Of a DNA stretch of 8,478 nucleotides, positions 1 to 5,324 are shown one piece after another. Source of the DNA: Betaproteobacteria bacterium. Its GTDB lineage: Bacteria; Pseudomonadota; Gammaproteobacteria; Burkholderiales; SG8-41. The stretch is from positions 1 to 8,478 of the forward strand of contig JAIOOZ010000198.1 in NCBI GenBank assembly GCA_021414185.1, written 5' to 3'. Every line of letters begins with the position of its first letter. Positions within the stretch are counted from its first letter, which is position 1. The translations under genes and the position numbers were made by a program. The notes beneath the pieces are model-generated. The model searched no databases, was not told the DNA's origin, and worked only from the letters and a program-made list of their open reading frames with translations.

Positions 1-945
1 GGCGTTTCGTTGTTGTTTGCGTTCTGCGCGTGCATGGCGGCGGAACAGAAGTTTCCGGCCAAGCCGATCCGCTTCATCGTGCCGACTGCGCCGGGCGGCG
101 GCTCCGACCTGATCGCGCGCGGGCTCGGCAATCAGTACACCAAGGCCTGGGGCCAGCTGGTCGTCGTCGACCACCGTCCGGGCGCCGGCATGACCATAGG
201 CATAGACCTCGTGGCCAAGGCTACGCCGGATGGCCACACCGTGATCCTCGTCAATCCCTCGCACGCGATCAACGCGACGCTGATGGCGAAGCTGCCGTAC
301 GACCCGGTGCGCGATTTGATTCCGGTCTCCGTCATCGCGACCCAGGCTTACGCCGTGGTGGTGTCGCCCACGCTGGCCGCGAAAAACCTGAAGGACGTGA
401 TCGCGCTGGCAAAAGCCAAACCGCGCGAGCTTTCCTACGCGTCGTCGGGGCCGGGCTCGGCGTCGCATCTGGCGACTGAAATGCTGAGCGGCATGACCGG
501 CATCGAAATGATCCACGTGCCGTACAAAGGCACCGGCCCGGCGATTCCCGATCTGATCAGCGGCCGCGTGCAGCTCTACATCAATCCGCTGCTCGCGATG
601 CTCGGCGCAGTGGAGACCGGGCGGTTGCGCGTGATCGCCGTGACGTCCGCGAAACGCGTGTCGTCGCTGCCGGACATCCCGACGGTGGCTGAATCCGGTG
701 TGCCGGGCTACGAGGCGATTGCGTGGTACATGCTGCTGGTGCCGGCCAAAACCCCGGCGGCCGTCGTCAGCCAGCTTTACAGCGAGACCGCGAAAGCGGT
801 GAAGACCAGCGAAATGATCGACATGCTGGCGCGCGCCGGCACCGAACCCTGGGGCAGCACGCCGCGCGAGGCGGCGGATTTTCTGAACGTCGAGATCGCG
901 CGCTGGGGCAAGGCCGTCAAGCAGGCGGGGGTGAGGATCGAGTAG
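1..945 (+). CDS. Bug/TctC-family tripartite tricarboxylate transporter substrate-binding protein (5' end outside window)
   Basis: Periplasmic solute receptor of the Bug/TctC family, which captures small ligands, often carboxylates, and normally serves a TctA/TctB membrane pair. The reading frame is open from base 1, giving 314 residues. The first visible residues (GVSLLFAFCACMAA, then EQ) look like the hydrophobic core and cleavage site of a Sec signal peptide, so the true start and its basic N-terminus probably lie just left of the window. A TTG at 10 is possible but would leave a poor leader. Family marks are KPIR near residue 21, the APGGGSD ligand loop near 30-36, PDGH near 76, and HVPYKG near 172-177, followed by the usual LPDIPTVAESGVPGYE segment. 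The C-terminus is complete and the size fits the family (about 320 residues). No transporter membrane genes are visible. The ligand cannot be named. Confidence 0.93.
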   Translation, partial: GVSLLFAFCACMAAEQKFPAKPIRFIVPTAPGGGSDLIARGLGNQYTKAWGQLVVVDHRPGAGMTIGIDLVAKATPDGHTVILVNPSHAINATLMAKLPYDPVRDLIPVSVIATQAYAVVVSPTLAAKNLKDVIALAKAKPRELSYASSGPGSASHLATEMLSGMTGIEMIHVPYKGTGPAIPDLISGRVQLYINPLLAMLGAVETGRLRVIAVTSAKRVSSLPDIPTVAESGVPGYEAIAWYMLLVPAKTPAAVVSQLYSETAKAVKTSEMIDMLARAGTEPWGSTPREAADFLNVEIARWGKAVKQAGVRIE

Positions 946-961
946 AGCGAAGGAAAGCGAG

Positions 962-980
962 GAGAGACGCCGGGCGAGAG
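962..980 (+). repeat. Short interspersed intergenic repeat, copy 1
   Basis: The 19-mer GAGAGACGCCGGGCGAGAG begins 17 nt after the stop of the first receptor gene. A copy differing at one base lies at 4259-4277, again a short distance after a stop codon. The centre (GCC-N-GGC) is a small dyad. Two copies in the same position relative to gene ends suggest an interspersed repeat family, but two copies in one window are only suggestive. Confidence 0.5.
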
Positions 981-996
981 AAGAGAGAAGGAAAAC

Positions 997-1010
997 CGTC
1001 TATCGTCTAT
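997..1010 (+). repeat. Tandem heptamer CGTCTAT x2
   Basis: Two exact adjacent copies of CGTCTAT, with a related CGTCTTT at 1021-1027, lie in the gap between two convergent receptor genes. This may be part of the same repeat element as the 19-mer at 962-980. No function can be read from it. Confidence 0.5.
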
Positions 1011-1016
1011 CCTGCA

Positions 1017-1046
1017 TTTTCGTCTTTCGACAGGTGCGGACGAAAA
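1017..1046. repeat. Inverted repeat between convergent genes
   Basis: TTTTCGTC (1017-1024) and GACGAAAA (1039-1046) are perfect 8-bp arms around a 14-nt loop. The position between two converging genes suggests a role at transcript ends. The T-run sits in the 5' arm and the A-run in the 3' arm on both strands, which is the reverse of a classic intrinsic terminator, so I record only the inverted repeat. Confidence 0.4.
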
Positions 1047-1093
1047 CGGCCCCGGGATTGCGCTTCACTATATCCTGGCTACATTCAGGCGCA

Positions 1094-2068
1094 TCAATCC
1101 AGCTTCGCGCCCGACGCCGCCACGACTTTCGCCCACTTCGCATACTCGCTCGCCACGTAGGCAGCTAGTTGTTCGGGCGTGCTGCCGGAAACTTCGGCGC
1201 CCTGTTTGTTGAACGCTTCGCGGATATCGGGCAGTTCAAGAATCTTGTTCACTTCGCCGTTCAGGCGCGCAATGATCGCCGGTGGTGTTGCGCGCGGCGC
1301 GAACAACGCGTTCCAGATCAGGATTTCGTAACCGGGCAGGCCACCTTCGATTACCGTCGGAATCTCCGGCACCGCCGCCCGCCGCTTGGCGCTGGTGATG
1401 GCCAGCGCGCGCAGCCTGCCCGCATTCGCCTGCTGCAGCACTGCCGGCATGGCACCGAAATAAATCTGCGCTTCACCCGTCATCGTGCTCACCACTGCAG
1501 GCGCGCTGCCGTTATGCGGCACGTGTACCATGTCGATTTTCGCCGCCGACTTGAACATTTCCATCCCGAGATGGGTCGAGGAGCCGTTGCCCGACGACGC
1601 GGCGAACAACTGGCCCGGCCGCGCTTTCGCCAGCGTGATCAATTCCTTCACGTTTTTCGCCGGCAGCGACGGGTGCACGACGATCAGCAGGGGCGTGGAT
1701 GCCACATGCGTTACCGGCGCGAAATCGCGCTGCGTGTCGTACGTCAGTTTCTTGTAGAGATGCGGGTTGATGGTAATTTCGGTCGAGGAACCCATCAACA
1801 GGTTGTAGCCGTCGGCAGGCGCTTTCACCGCAAGCTCGGTGCCGAGCGCGCCGCCGGCGCCCGGGCGGTTGTCGACGACCACCTGCTGGCCGAGCCGCTC
1901 GCTCAGCTTCTGGCCGACGACGCGCGCCGCCAGATCCGACGCGCCGCCCGGCGAGAACGGCACCATCATGCGGATCGGGCGCGTGGGGTAAGGTTGGGCC
2001 GGAGCCTGCGCGTATGCCTCGGCGGTCGTTAACGCTATCAGGATGCAGCAGGCACGAGGGTGGTTCAC
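1094..2068 (-). CDS. Bug/TctC-family tripartite tricarboxylate transporter substrate-binding protein
   Basis: Complete 324-residue periplasmic solute receptor of the Bug/TctC family. The start is GTG at 2068: an in-frame TGA lies five codons upstream, and a GGAGA ribosome binding site (2073-2077) sits at good spacing. Residues 1-20 form a short signal peptide (CCILIALTTAEAYA, likely cut after AYA). Then come YPTRPIR near 27-33, the loop PFSPGGASD near 37-45, PADGY near 84-88, YDTQRDFAPVT near 110-120, and HVPHNG at 182-187 where the family usually reads HVPYKG. That change lies by the ligand-binding region and may alter specificity; this is inference. The C-terminus is complete (EYAKWAKVVAASGAKLD). 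It is convergent with the receptor ending at 945 and divergent from the hypothetical gene at 2148. It is a standalone receptor here, with no TctA/TctB nearby. Confidence 0.95.
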   Translation of the reverse strand: MNHPRACCILIALTTAEAYAQAPAQPYPTRPIRMMVPFSPGGASDLAARVVGQKLSERLGQQVVVDNRPGAGGALGTELAVKAPADGYNLLMGSSTEITINPHLYKKLTYDTQRDFAPVTHVASTPLLIVVHPSLPAKNVKELITLAKARPGQLFAASSGNGSSTHLGMEMFKSAAKIDMVHVPHNGSAPAVVSTMTGEAQIYFGAMPAVLQQANAGRLRALAITSAKRRAAVPEIPTVIEGGLPGYEILIWNALFAPRATPPAIIARLNGEVNKILELPDIREAFNKQGAEVSGSTPEQLAAYVASEYAKWAKVVAASGAKLD

Positions 2069-2072
2069 GGCG

Positions 2073-2077
2073 TCTCC
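2073..2077 (-). promoter_or_regulatory. Ribosome binding site deciding the GTG start at 2068
   Basis: Read on the minus strand this is GGAGA, ending 4 nt before the GTG. With the in-frame stop just upstream it fixes the start of the receptor gene at 2068. Confidence 0.65.
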
Positions 2078-2086
2078 GGTTCAAAA

Positions 2087-2116
2087 TTGACTGTGCCGCT
2101 ATCGTCGCAGAATATT
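2087..2116 (+). promoter_or_regulatory. Possible sigma-70 promoter for the hypothetical gene
   Basis: TTGACT (2087-2092, five of six matches to the -35 consensus) is followed after 18 bp by AATATT (2111-2116, four of six to the -10). This would give a leader of about 25 nt. A competing reading is the TATAAA at 2134-2139, which lacks a -35 partner but would place the transcript start almost on the ATG at 2148. Confidence 0.35.
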
Positions 2117-2147
2117 CGGCGGCGGGCTACCGGTATAAAATGACGCC

Positions 2148-2672
2148 ATGAATCTCGAACAGATCAGGATCGATTTCGTCGCCGAGCAGGACCGGCTGGT
2201 GATGCGGCTGGCGAGCGGCGACCGCAGCGAGATTTTGCTGTGGCTGACGCGGCGCTGCGTAAAGCTCATGTGGCCGCTGCTGGTGAAAATGGCCGAGTCG
2301 GCGCCGGTCATAGCGCAGCAGCCGCTGCCCGAGGCGCGGCAGGCGCTGCTCGGCATGGAGCGCGAAAGCGCGCTGTCGAAAGCGAATTTCTCCAAGCCGT
2401 ACGACGCGGCCGGTCGCGAGCGGCCGCTGGGCGCCGAGCCCATCGTGGTCGCGCGCATCAACACTGGCCGCAACCCCGAGGGCAAGCACGTGCTGGTGAT
2501 GCTGCCGCAGCAGGGGCAGGGCGTCACGCTCGCGCTCGACGACGTGCTGCTGCACGGCTTGTGCAAATTGCTGCAGGACGTGGTCGGCAAGTCCGAATGG
2601 GACATGGTGCTGACCTTACCCACCGGTCCCGTTGCGGCCGCCGCTGAAGGAACACCCCGGGTACTCAACTGA
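2148..2672 (+). CDS. Conserved hypothetical protein, 174 aa
   Basis: I do not recognise a named function. The N-terminal part (residues 1-50: beta-like IRIDFVAEQDRLVMRLASG, then ILLWLTRRCVKLMWPLL) resembles small uncharacterised proteins I associate with betaproteobacteria, in which an 'AEQDR...WLTRR...LWP' pattern recurs; this is from memory. No signal peptide or membrane span is clear, so it is probably cytosolic. The middle (about 60-95) is polar and alanine-rich. The C-terminal half has short strand-like segments (PIVVARINTG, KHVLVMLPQQGQGVTLALDDVLLHGLCKLLQDVV). The ATG at 2148 has no Shine-Dalgarno sequence: the preceding bases are TATAAAATGACGCC, so a leaderless or weakly initiated message is possible. 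It is divergent from the receptor at 2068 and 64 bp upstream of the cyclase gene. The gene looks real because the frame is open over its whole length and the pattern looks familiar. Confidence 0.8.
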   Translation: MNLEQIRIDFVAEQDRLVMRLASGDRSEILLWLTRRCVKLMWPLLVKMAESAPVIAQQPLPEARQALLGMERESALSKANFSKPYDAAGRERPLGAEPIVVARINTGRNPEGKHVLVMLPQQGQGVTLALDDVLLHGLCKLLQDVVGKSEWDMVLTLPTGPVAAAAEGTPRVLN

Positions 2673-2736
2673 AGTCGGCGCGGCGCGCTGATGCGATAAT
2701 CAGGCTTCCCGCAATATTTTTCTAAGGTACACATTC

Positions 2737-3759
2737 ATGTCCAAACGCTGGAAGAAGCGTCCCGACGGTTCGAACTGGGGAGAATTCGGCGACGACGATC
2801 AGCACGGCCGCATGAACCTCGTCACTGCAGAACGCCGCCTGAACGCGCTGAAAGAAGTGAAAACCGGCGCAGTGTTCTGCCTCTCGCATCCGCTCCATCT
2901 GCCCGGCGGCAATGTCCTCAATTCCGGGCGCCATCCGCCCGTTTTTCATCCGGTGTTCCGCCCCGGCGGCGAGGTGTATTTCAACCTCGCCATGCAGGAG
3001 ACCAACCCGCGCTTCAATGACGTCGGCTCGGACGAAGCGATCATGCTGTATTCGCAGTATTCGACGCACTGGGACGGCTTCGCGCACAAGGGCACGATGT
3101 TCGACGCCGACGGCGACGGTGTGGAAGAGAAAGTCTCATACAACGGATTTCGCCTGGTAGACGACGCGGGCCGCGGGCTCTACGGCGAACTCGGCGCGCT
3201 TGCCCTGTCGGTGCAGGAAATGGCCGAGACCGGTGTGCAGGGCCGCGCGGTGATGGTGGACCTGCGTCATCATTTCAAGGACGAACGCGTCGCGGTGACG
3301 TACGAGATGCTTGAGCACGTGATGAAAGCAGACGCGGTGACGGTGGAAAAAGGCGACATCCTGTGCCTGCACACCGGCCTTGGCGAATTGATCCGCGAGG
3401 CCGACGGCAAGCTCGATAACGCGATCAAGACGCAGTGCGCCGTGCTCGACGGCCACGACAAGCGCCTGCTCGAATGGATTTCCGACAGCGGTGTGGCGGC
3501 CATCGCGGCCGACAACCTCGCCGTGGAAAGATCGTCCACGCTGGGACTCGATCCACGCATGCCTCATCGCGGCCCGCAACTGCCGCTACACGAGCATTGC
3601 CTGGTCAAGCTCGGTATCCACCTTGGTGAATTGTGGTACCTGACGGAACTTGCGGCGTGGCTGCGCAAGAACAAGCGCAGCCGTTTCCTGTTGACGGCAC
3701 CTCCGCTGCGCATGCCGGGCGCCGCCGGGTCGCCGGTCACGCCGGTGGCGACGGTTTAA
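2737..3759 (+). CDS. Cyclase-family protein (kynurenine formamidase-like metal hydrolase)
   Basis: 340-residue member of the cyclase family (Pfam PF04199), whose characterised members include kynurenine formamidase and isatin hydrolase; these use divalent metal to hydrolyse amide or lactam bonds. The metal-site segment is STHWDGFAHKG (residues 109-119), with H111, D113 and H117 as likely ligands; it corresponds to the HxGTHxDxPxH motif of shorter members, so this belongs to the longer 'HWD' subgroup. Other family marks are GRAVMVDLR (169-177), GDILCLHTG (206-214), the LHEHCLVKLGIHLGELWYL stretch (284-302) and the C-terminal APPLRMPGAAGSPVTPVA (321-338). There is no signal peptide, so it is cytosolic. 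The ATG is preceded by TAAGG at 2723-2727, 9 nt away. The stop is 1 nt before the deaminase ATG, so the two are almost certainly co-transcribed. The substrate is unknown; kynurenine formamidase activity should not be assumed. Confidence 0.92.
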   Translation: MSKRWKKRPDGSNWGEFGDDDQHGRMNLVTAERRLNALKEVKTGAVFCLSHPLHLPGGNVLNSGRHPPVFHPVFRPGGEVYFNLAMQETNPRFNDVGSDEAIMLYSQYSTHWDGFAHKGTMFDADGDGVEEKVSYNGFRLVDDAGRGLYGELGALALSVQEMAETGVQGRAVMVDLRHHFKDERVAVTYEMLEHVMKADAVTVEKGDILCLHTGLGELIREADGKLDNAIKTQCAVLDGHDKRLLEWISDSGVAAIAADNLAVERSSTLGLDPRMPHRGPQLPLHEHCLVKLGIHLGELWYLTELAAWLRKNKRSRFLLTAPPLRMPGAAGSPVTPVATV

Positions 3760-3760
3760 C

Positions 3761-4237
3761 ATGCACTCCGACGCGATGGAGCACCACCGCTACATGCAGC
3801 TTGCGTTCGCCGACGCGCGCGAAGCTTGCGCCGCCGGCAACCGCCCGGTGGCGGCAGTGATAGTGCGCGACGGCGAAATCATCGCCACCGGGCGCAATAC
3901 GATATACGCCGACCACGACCCGAGCGCACACGCGGAAGTCGCTGCTATTCGCGTCGCCTGCCGCAAGTTCGAAACGCTCGATTTGTCGGGGGCGACTCTT
4001 TACTCGACGCTGGAACCGTGTCCGATGTGCCTGTGGCTGATACTCGAGGCGAAAATCGAACGCCTCGTGCTGGGCGCACGTCATGCCGCTTTGAAACGGC
4101 TGGACACCGGCGATTACTCGGTGGAAACTTTCCTCGCGCTGACGCGGCGCCCGCTTGAACTGGTGACTGGCGTGCTGGAGCAGCAATGCACGGACTTGCG
4201 TTTGCAGTGGATGCGGGAACAGGCAACGAAGCGGTGA
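3761..4237 (+). CDS. Nucleoside deaminase (zinc-dependent CDA superfamily)
   Basis: 158-residue zinc deaminase of the cytidine/deoxycytidylate deaminase superfamily. The zinc site is complete: SAHAEVAAIR (56-64 region) supplies H57 and the proton-shuttling E59, and EPCPMC (85-90) supplies C87 and C90. Such enzymes replace an amino group on a purine or pyrimidine (guanine, cytosine, or adenosine in tRNA) with oxygen. The 'GNRPVAAVIV' and 'PCPMC' wording is closer to free-base or nucleoside deaminases than to TadA, which usually reads 'VPVGAV' and 'PCVMC'; TadA is still possible. The ATG at 3761 starts 1 nt after the cyclase stop; an in-frame ATG at 3776 is an alternative. No strong ribosome binding site is seen, which fits translational coupling. 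A deaminase next to an amide/lactam hydrolase hints at breakdown of a nitrogen compound; this is inference. Confidence 0.92.
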   Translation: MHSDAMEHHRYMQLAFADAREACAAGNRPVAAVIVRDGEIIATGRNTIYADHDPSAHAEVAAIRVACRKFETLDLSGATLYSTLEPCPMCLWLILEAKIERLVLGARHAALKRLDTGDYSVETFLALTRRPLELVTGVLEQQCTDLRLQWMREQATKR

Positions 4238-4258
4238 GCAGCGTGGGGCCGGATTCCT

Positions 4259-4277
4259 GAGAGACGCCAGGCGAGAG
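4259..4277 (+). repeat. Short interspersed intergenic repeat, copy 2
   Basis: GAGAGACGCCAGGCGAGAG differs at one position from the copy at 962-980. It begins 22 nt after the deaminase stop codon. Outside the 19 bp the flanks of the two copies do not match. Confidence 0.5.
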
Positions 4278-4374
4278 GCGGAAGCCGGTTACGGGCGGCG
4301 TGTGCAGAAATTCAAGCCGGAGTGAGTCAAGCGGCGGCCTGGAATAAACCCAGCGGCCAGGTGTTTGCACCGAT

Positions 4375-4390
4375 GCAGGAAGCTTCCTGC
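4375..4390. promoter_or_regulatory. Perfect 16-bp palindrome upstream of lipoprotein pair (possible operator)
   Basis: GCAGGAAGCTTCCTGC is a perfect dyad with 8-bp half sites and no spacer. It ends 19 nt before the ATG of the first lipoprotein gene and just before its GGGAG ribosome binding site. It could bind a dimeric repressor or activator, or form a 6-bp hairpin with an AGCU loop in the 5' leader. It is not repeated before the second lipoprotein gene, which fits one control site for both. No regulator gene is nearby. Confidence 0.45.
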
Positions 4391-4409
4391 GCGTAAAGGG
4401 AGAGAGAAA

Positions 4410-4823
4410 ATGATTGATTTCAAAAATATGGTTGCCGCGATTGCAACGGCGCTGGTTCTGGTTGCGTGCACGGGTCTGCCCCAGGCACCGGTTAAATATA
4501 CCAATGGCCTGATGACCGGCGCGAACGGCATGTCGCTCTATACGTTCGATAAAGACGTGTCAGGCTCGGGCAAGAGCGTCTGCAACGGACCGTGCGCAAC
4601 TGCGTGGCCGCCGCTGATGGCGAGTGGCACCGATCAATCGGGCGGCGACTGGACTGTCGTTACGCGCGACGATGGCTCGAAACAGTGGGCGTTCCTGGGC
4701 AAGCCGCTGTATTTCTGGTCCAAGGACCAGAAACCCGGCGACGTGACTGGCGACGGTTTCAACAAGGCGTGGCGCGTCGTGCGTCCCGAGCCGCGCCCCC
4801 TGACCGGTAACATGGACCGTTAA
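4410..4823 (+). CDS. Secreted-repeat lipoprotein (COG4315 / Lipoprotein_15 type), first of a tandem pair
   Basis: 137-residue predicted lipoprotein. The start is ATG 4410, with GGGAG at 4398-4402 at good spacing; the open frame extends upstream to a TTG at 4365, but that would spoil the leader. Residues 1-20 are a type II signal peptide ending in the lipobox LVAC with C20 as the lipidated residue, so the mature protein is membrane-anchored on the outside of the inner membrane or in the outer membrane. The mature part carries the two motifs of the 'secreted repeat of unknown function' family (PF03640): NGMSLYTFDKD...CNGPCATAWPPL (40-69) and DGSKQWAFLGKPLYFWSKD...PGDVTGDGFNKAWRVV (88-124). C58 and C62 form a CxxxC pair that could be a disulfide or a metal site. 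The biochemical role of this family is unclear. The next gene is a close paralog. Confidence 0.92.
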   Translation: MIDFKNMVAAIATALVLVACTGLPQAPVKYTNGLMTGANGMSLYTFDKDVSGSGKSVCNGPCATAWPPLMASGTDQSGGDWTVVTRDDGSKQWAFLGKPLYFWSKDQKPGDVTGDGFNKAWRVVRPEPRPLTGNMDR

Positions 4824-4832
4824 TTTTCAGCC

Positions 4833-4868
4833 GCGGCGTGGCGCGGGCAGCGTTTCCGCGTGCGCCGC
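4833..4868 (+). repeat. Inverted repeat / RNA hairpin between the tandem lipoprotein genes
   Basis: GCGGCG (4833-4838) pairs with CGCCGC (4863-4868), and CGCGG (4842-4846) with CCGCG (4856-4860), leaving a small internal loop and a 9-nt end loop. It fills most of the 58-bp gap and ends right before the second gene's AAGGGAG ribosome binding site. No T-run follows, so it is not an intrinsic terminator. It may set relative expression or stabilise processed message. Confidence 0.45.
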
Positions 4869-4881
4869 AAGGGAGACCAAA

Positions 4882-5301
4882 ATGAATCAACTTAAAAAAG
4901 CAGTGGCCGGTGTTGCCGTAACGCTGATGATGGCGGGCTGCGCCGGCCTGTCTTATGCGCCGGTGAAATTCAGCGACGGAATCATGACCAACAGCGCCGG
5001 CATGACGCTCTACACTTTCGACAAGGACGCGACGGGCTCCGGCAAGAGCGTGTGCAATGGCCAGTGCGCGACGAACTGGCCGCCGCTGATGGCCGGCGCC
5101 ACCGATCAATCGGGCGGCGACTGGACGGTCGTCACGCGCGACGACGGTTCGAAACAGTGGGCGTGGCTGGGCAAACCGTTATATCTGTGGGCGAAGGACC
5201 AGAAACCGGGCGACCGCACCGGCGACAACTTCAACAACGCATGGCATGTGGTCAAGCCCGATCCGCGGGACATCAGTGCGGGGAATATGAACGGCCCGTG
5301 A
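4882..5301 (+). CDS. Secreted-repeat lipoprotein (COG4315 / Lipoprotein_15 type), second of a tandem pair
   Basis: 139-residue paralog of the preceding gene, colinear with it almost without gaps. ATG 4882 follows an AAGGGAG ribosome binding site. Residues 1-20 are a lipoprotein signal peptide (two lysines, hydrophobic core, lipobox MAGC with C20). The mature part has AGMTLYTFDKD...CNGQCATNWPPL (39-69) and DGSKQWAWLGKPLYLWAKD...PGDRTGDNFNNAWHVV (88-124), again PF03640-like, with the CxxxC pair C58/C62 kept. The block TDQSGGDWTVVTRDDGSKQW (74-93) is identical in both proteins, whereas the leaders and C-terminal tails differ. Lys-Asp-Gln-Lys-Pro-Gly-Asp near 105-111 is also shared. This is a tandem duplication with both copies kept intact. 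It converges on the receptor ending at 5325 with a 23-bp gap. Envelope location is well supported; function is unknown. Confidence 0.92.
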   Translation: MNQLKKAVAGVAVTLMMAGCAGLSYAPVKFSDGIMTNSAGMTLYTFDKDATGSGKSVCNGQCATNWPPLMAGATDQSGGDWTVVTRDDGSKQWAWLGKPLYLWAKDQKPGDRTGDNFNNAWHVVKPDPRDISAGNMNGP

Positions 5302-5324
5302 TTTGCAGTTATGGTTGCGGCAGC

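Noticed and set aside
1169..2032. Open + strand frame of 287 codons opposite the second receptor
   Set aside because: The His/Arg-rich composition is typical of an antisense shadow of a GC-rich gene; the opposite strand encodes an unmistakable receptor.
2695..2700. GATAAT as a -10 box for the cyclase gene
   Set aside because: No acceptable -35 element is found 16-18 bp upstream; the gene may instead be read from the hypothetical gene 64 bp upstream.
2099..2734. Minus-strand frame of 211 codons opposite the hypothetical gene
   Set aside because: Serine- and arginine-rich with no domain or leader. The + strand frame has a more natural protein composition and a familiar N-terminal pattern, though that gene is the least certain of the coding calls.
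4338..4361. CCTGG...CCAGG inverted repeat in the gap before the lipoproteins
   Set aside because: Arms of only 4-5 bp in GC-rich DNA are expected by chance, and no T-run or other signal accompanies them.
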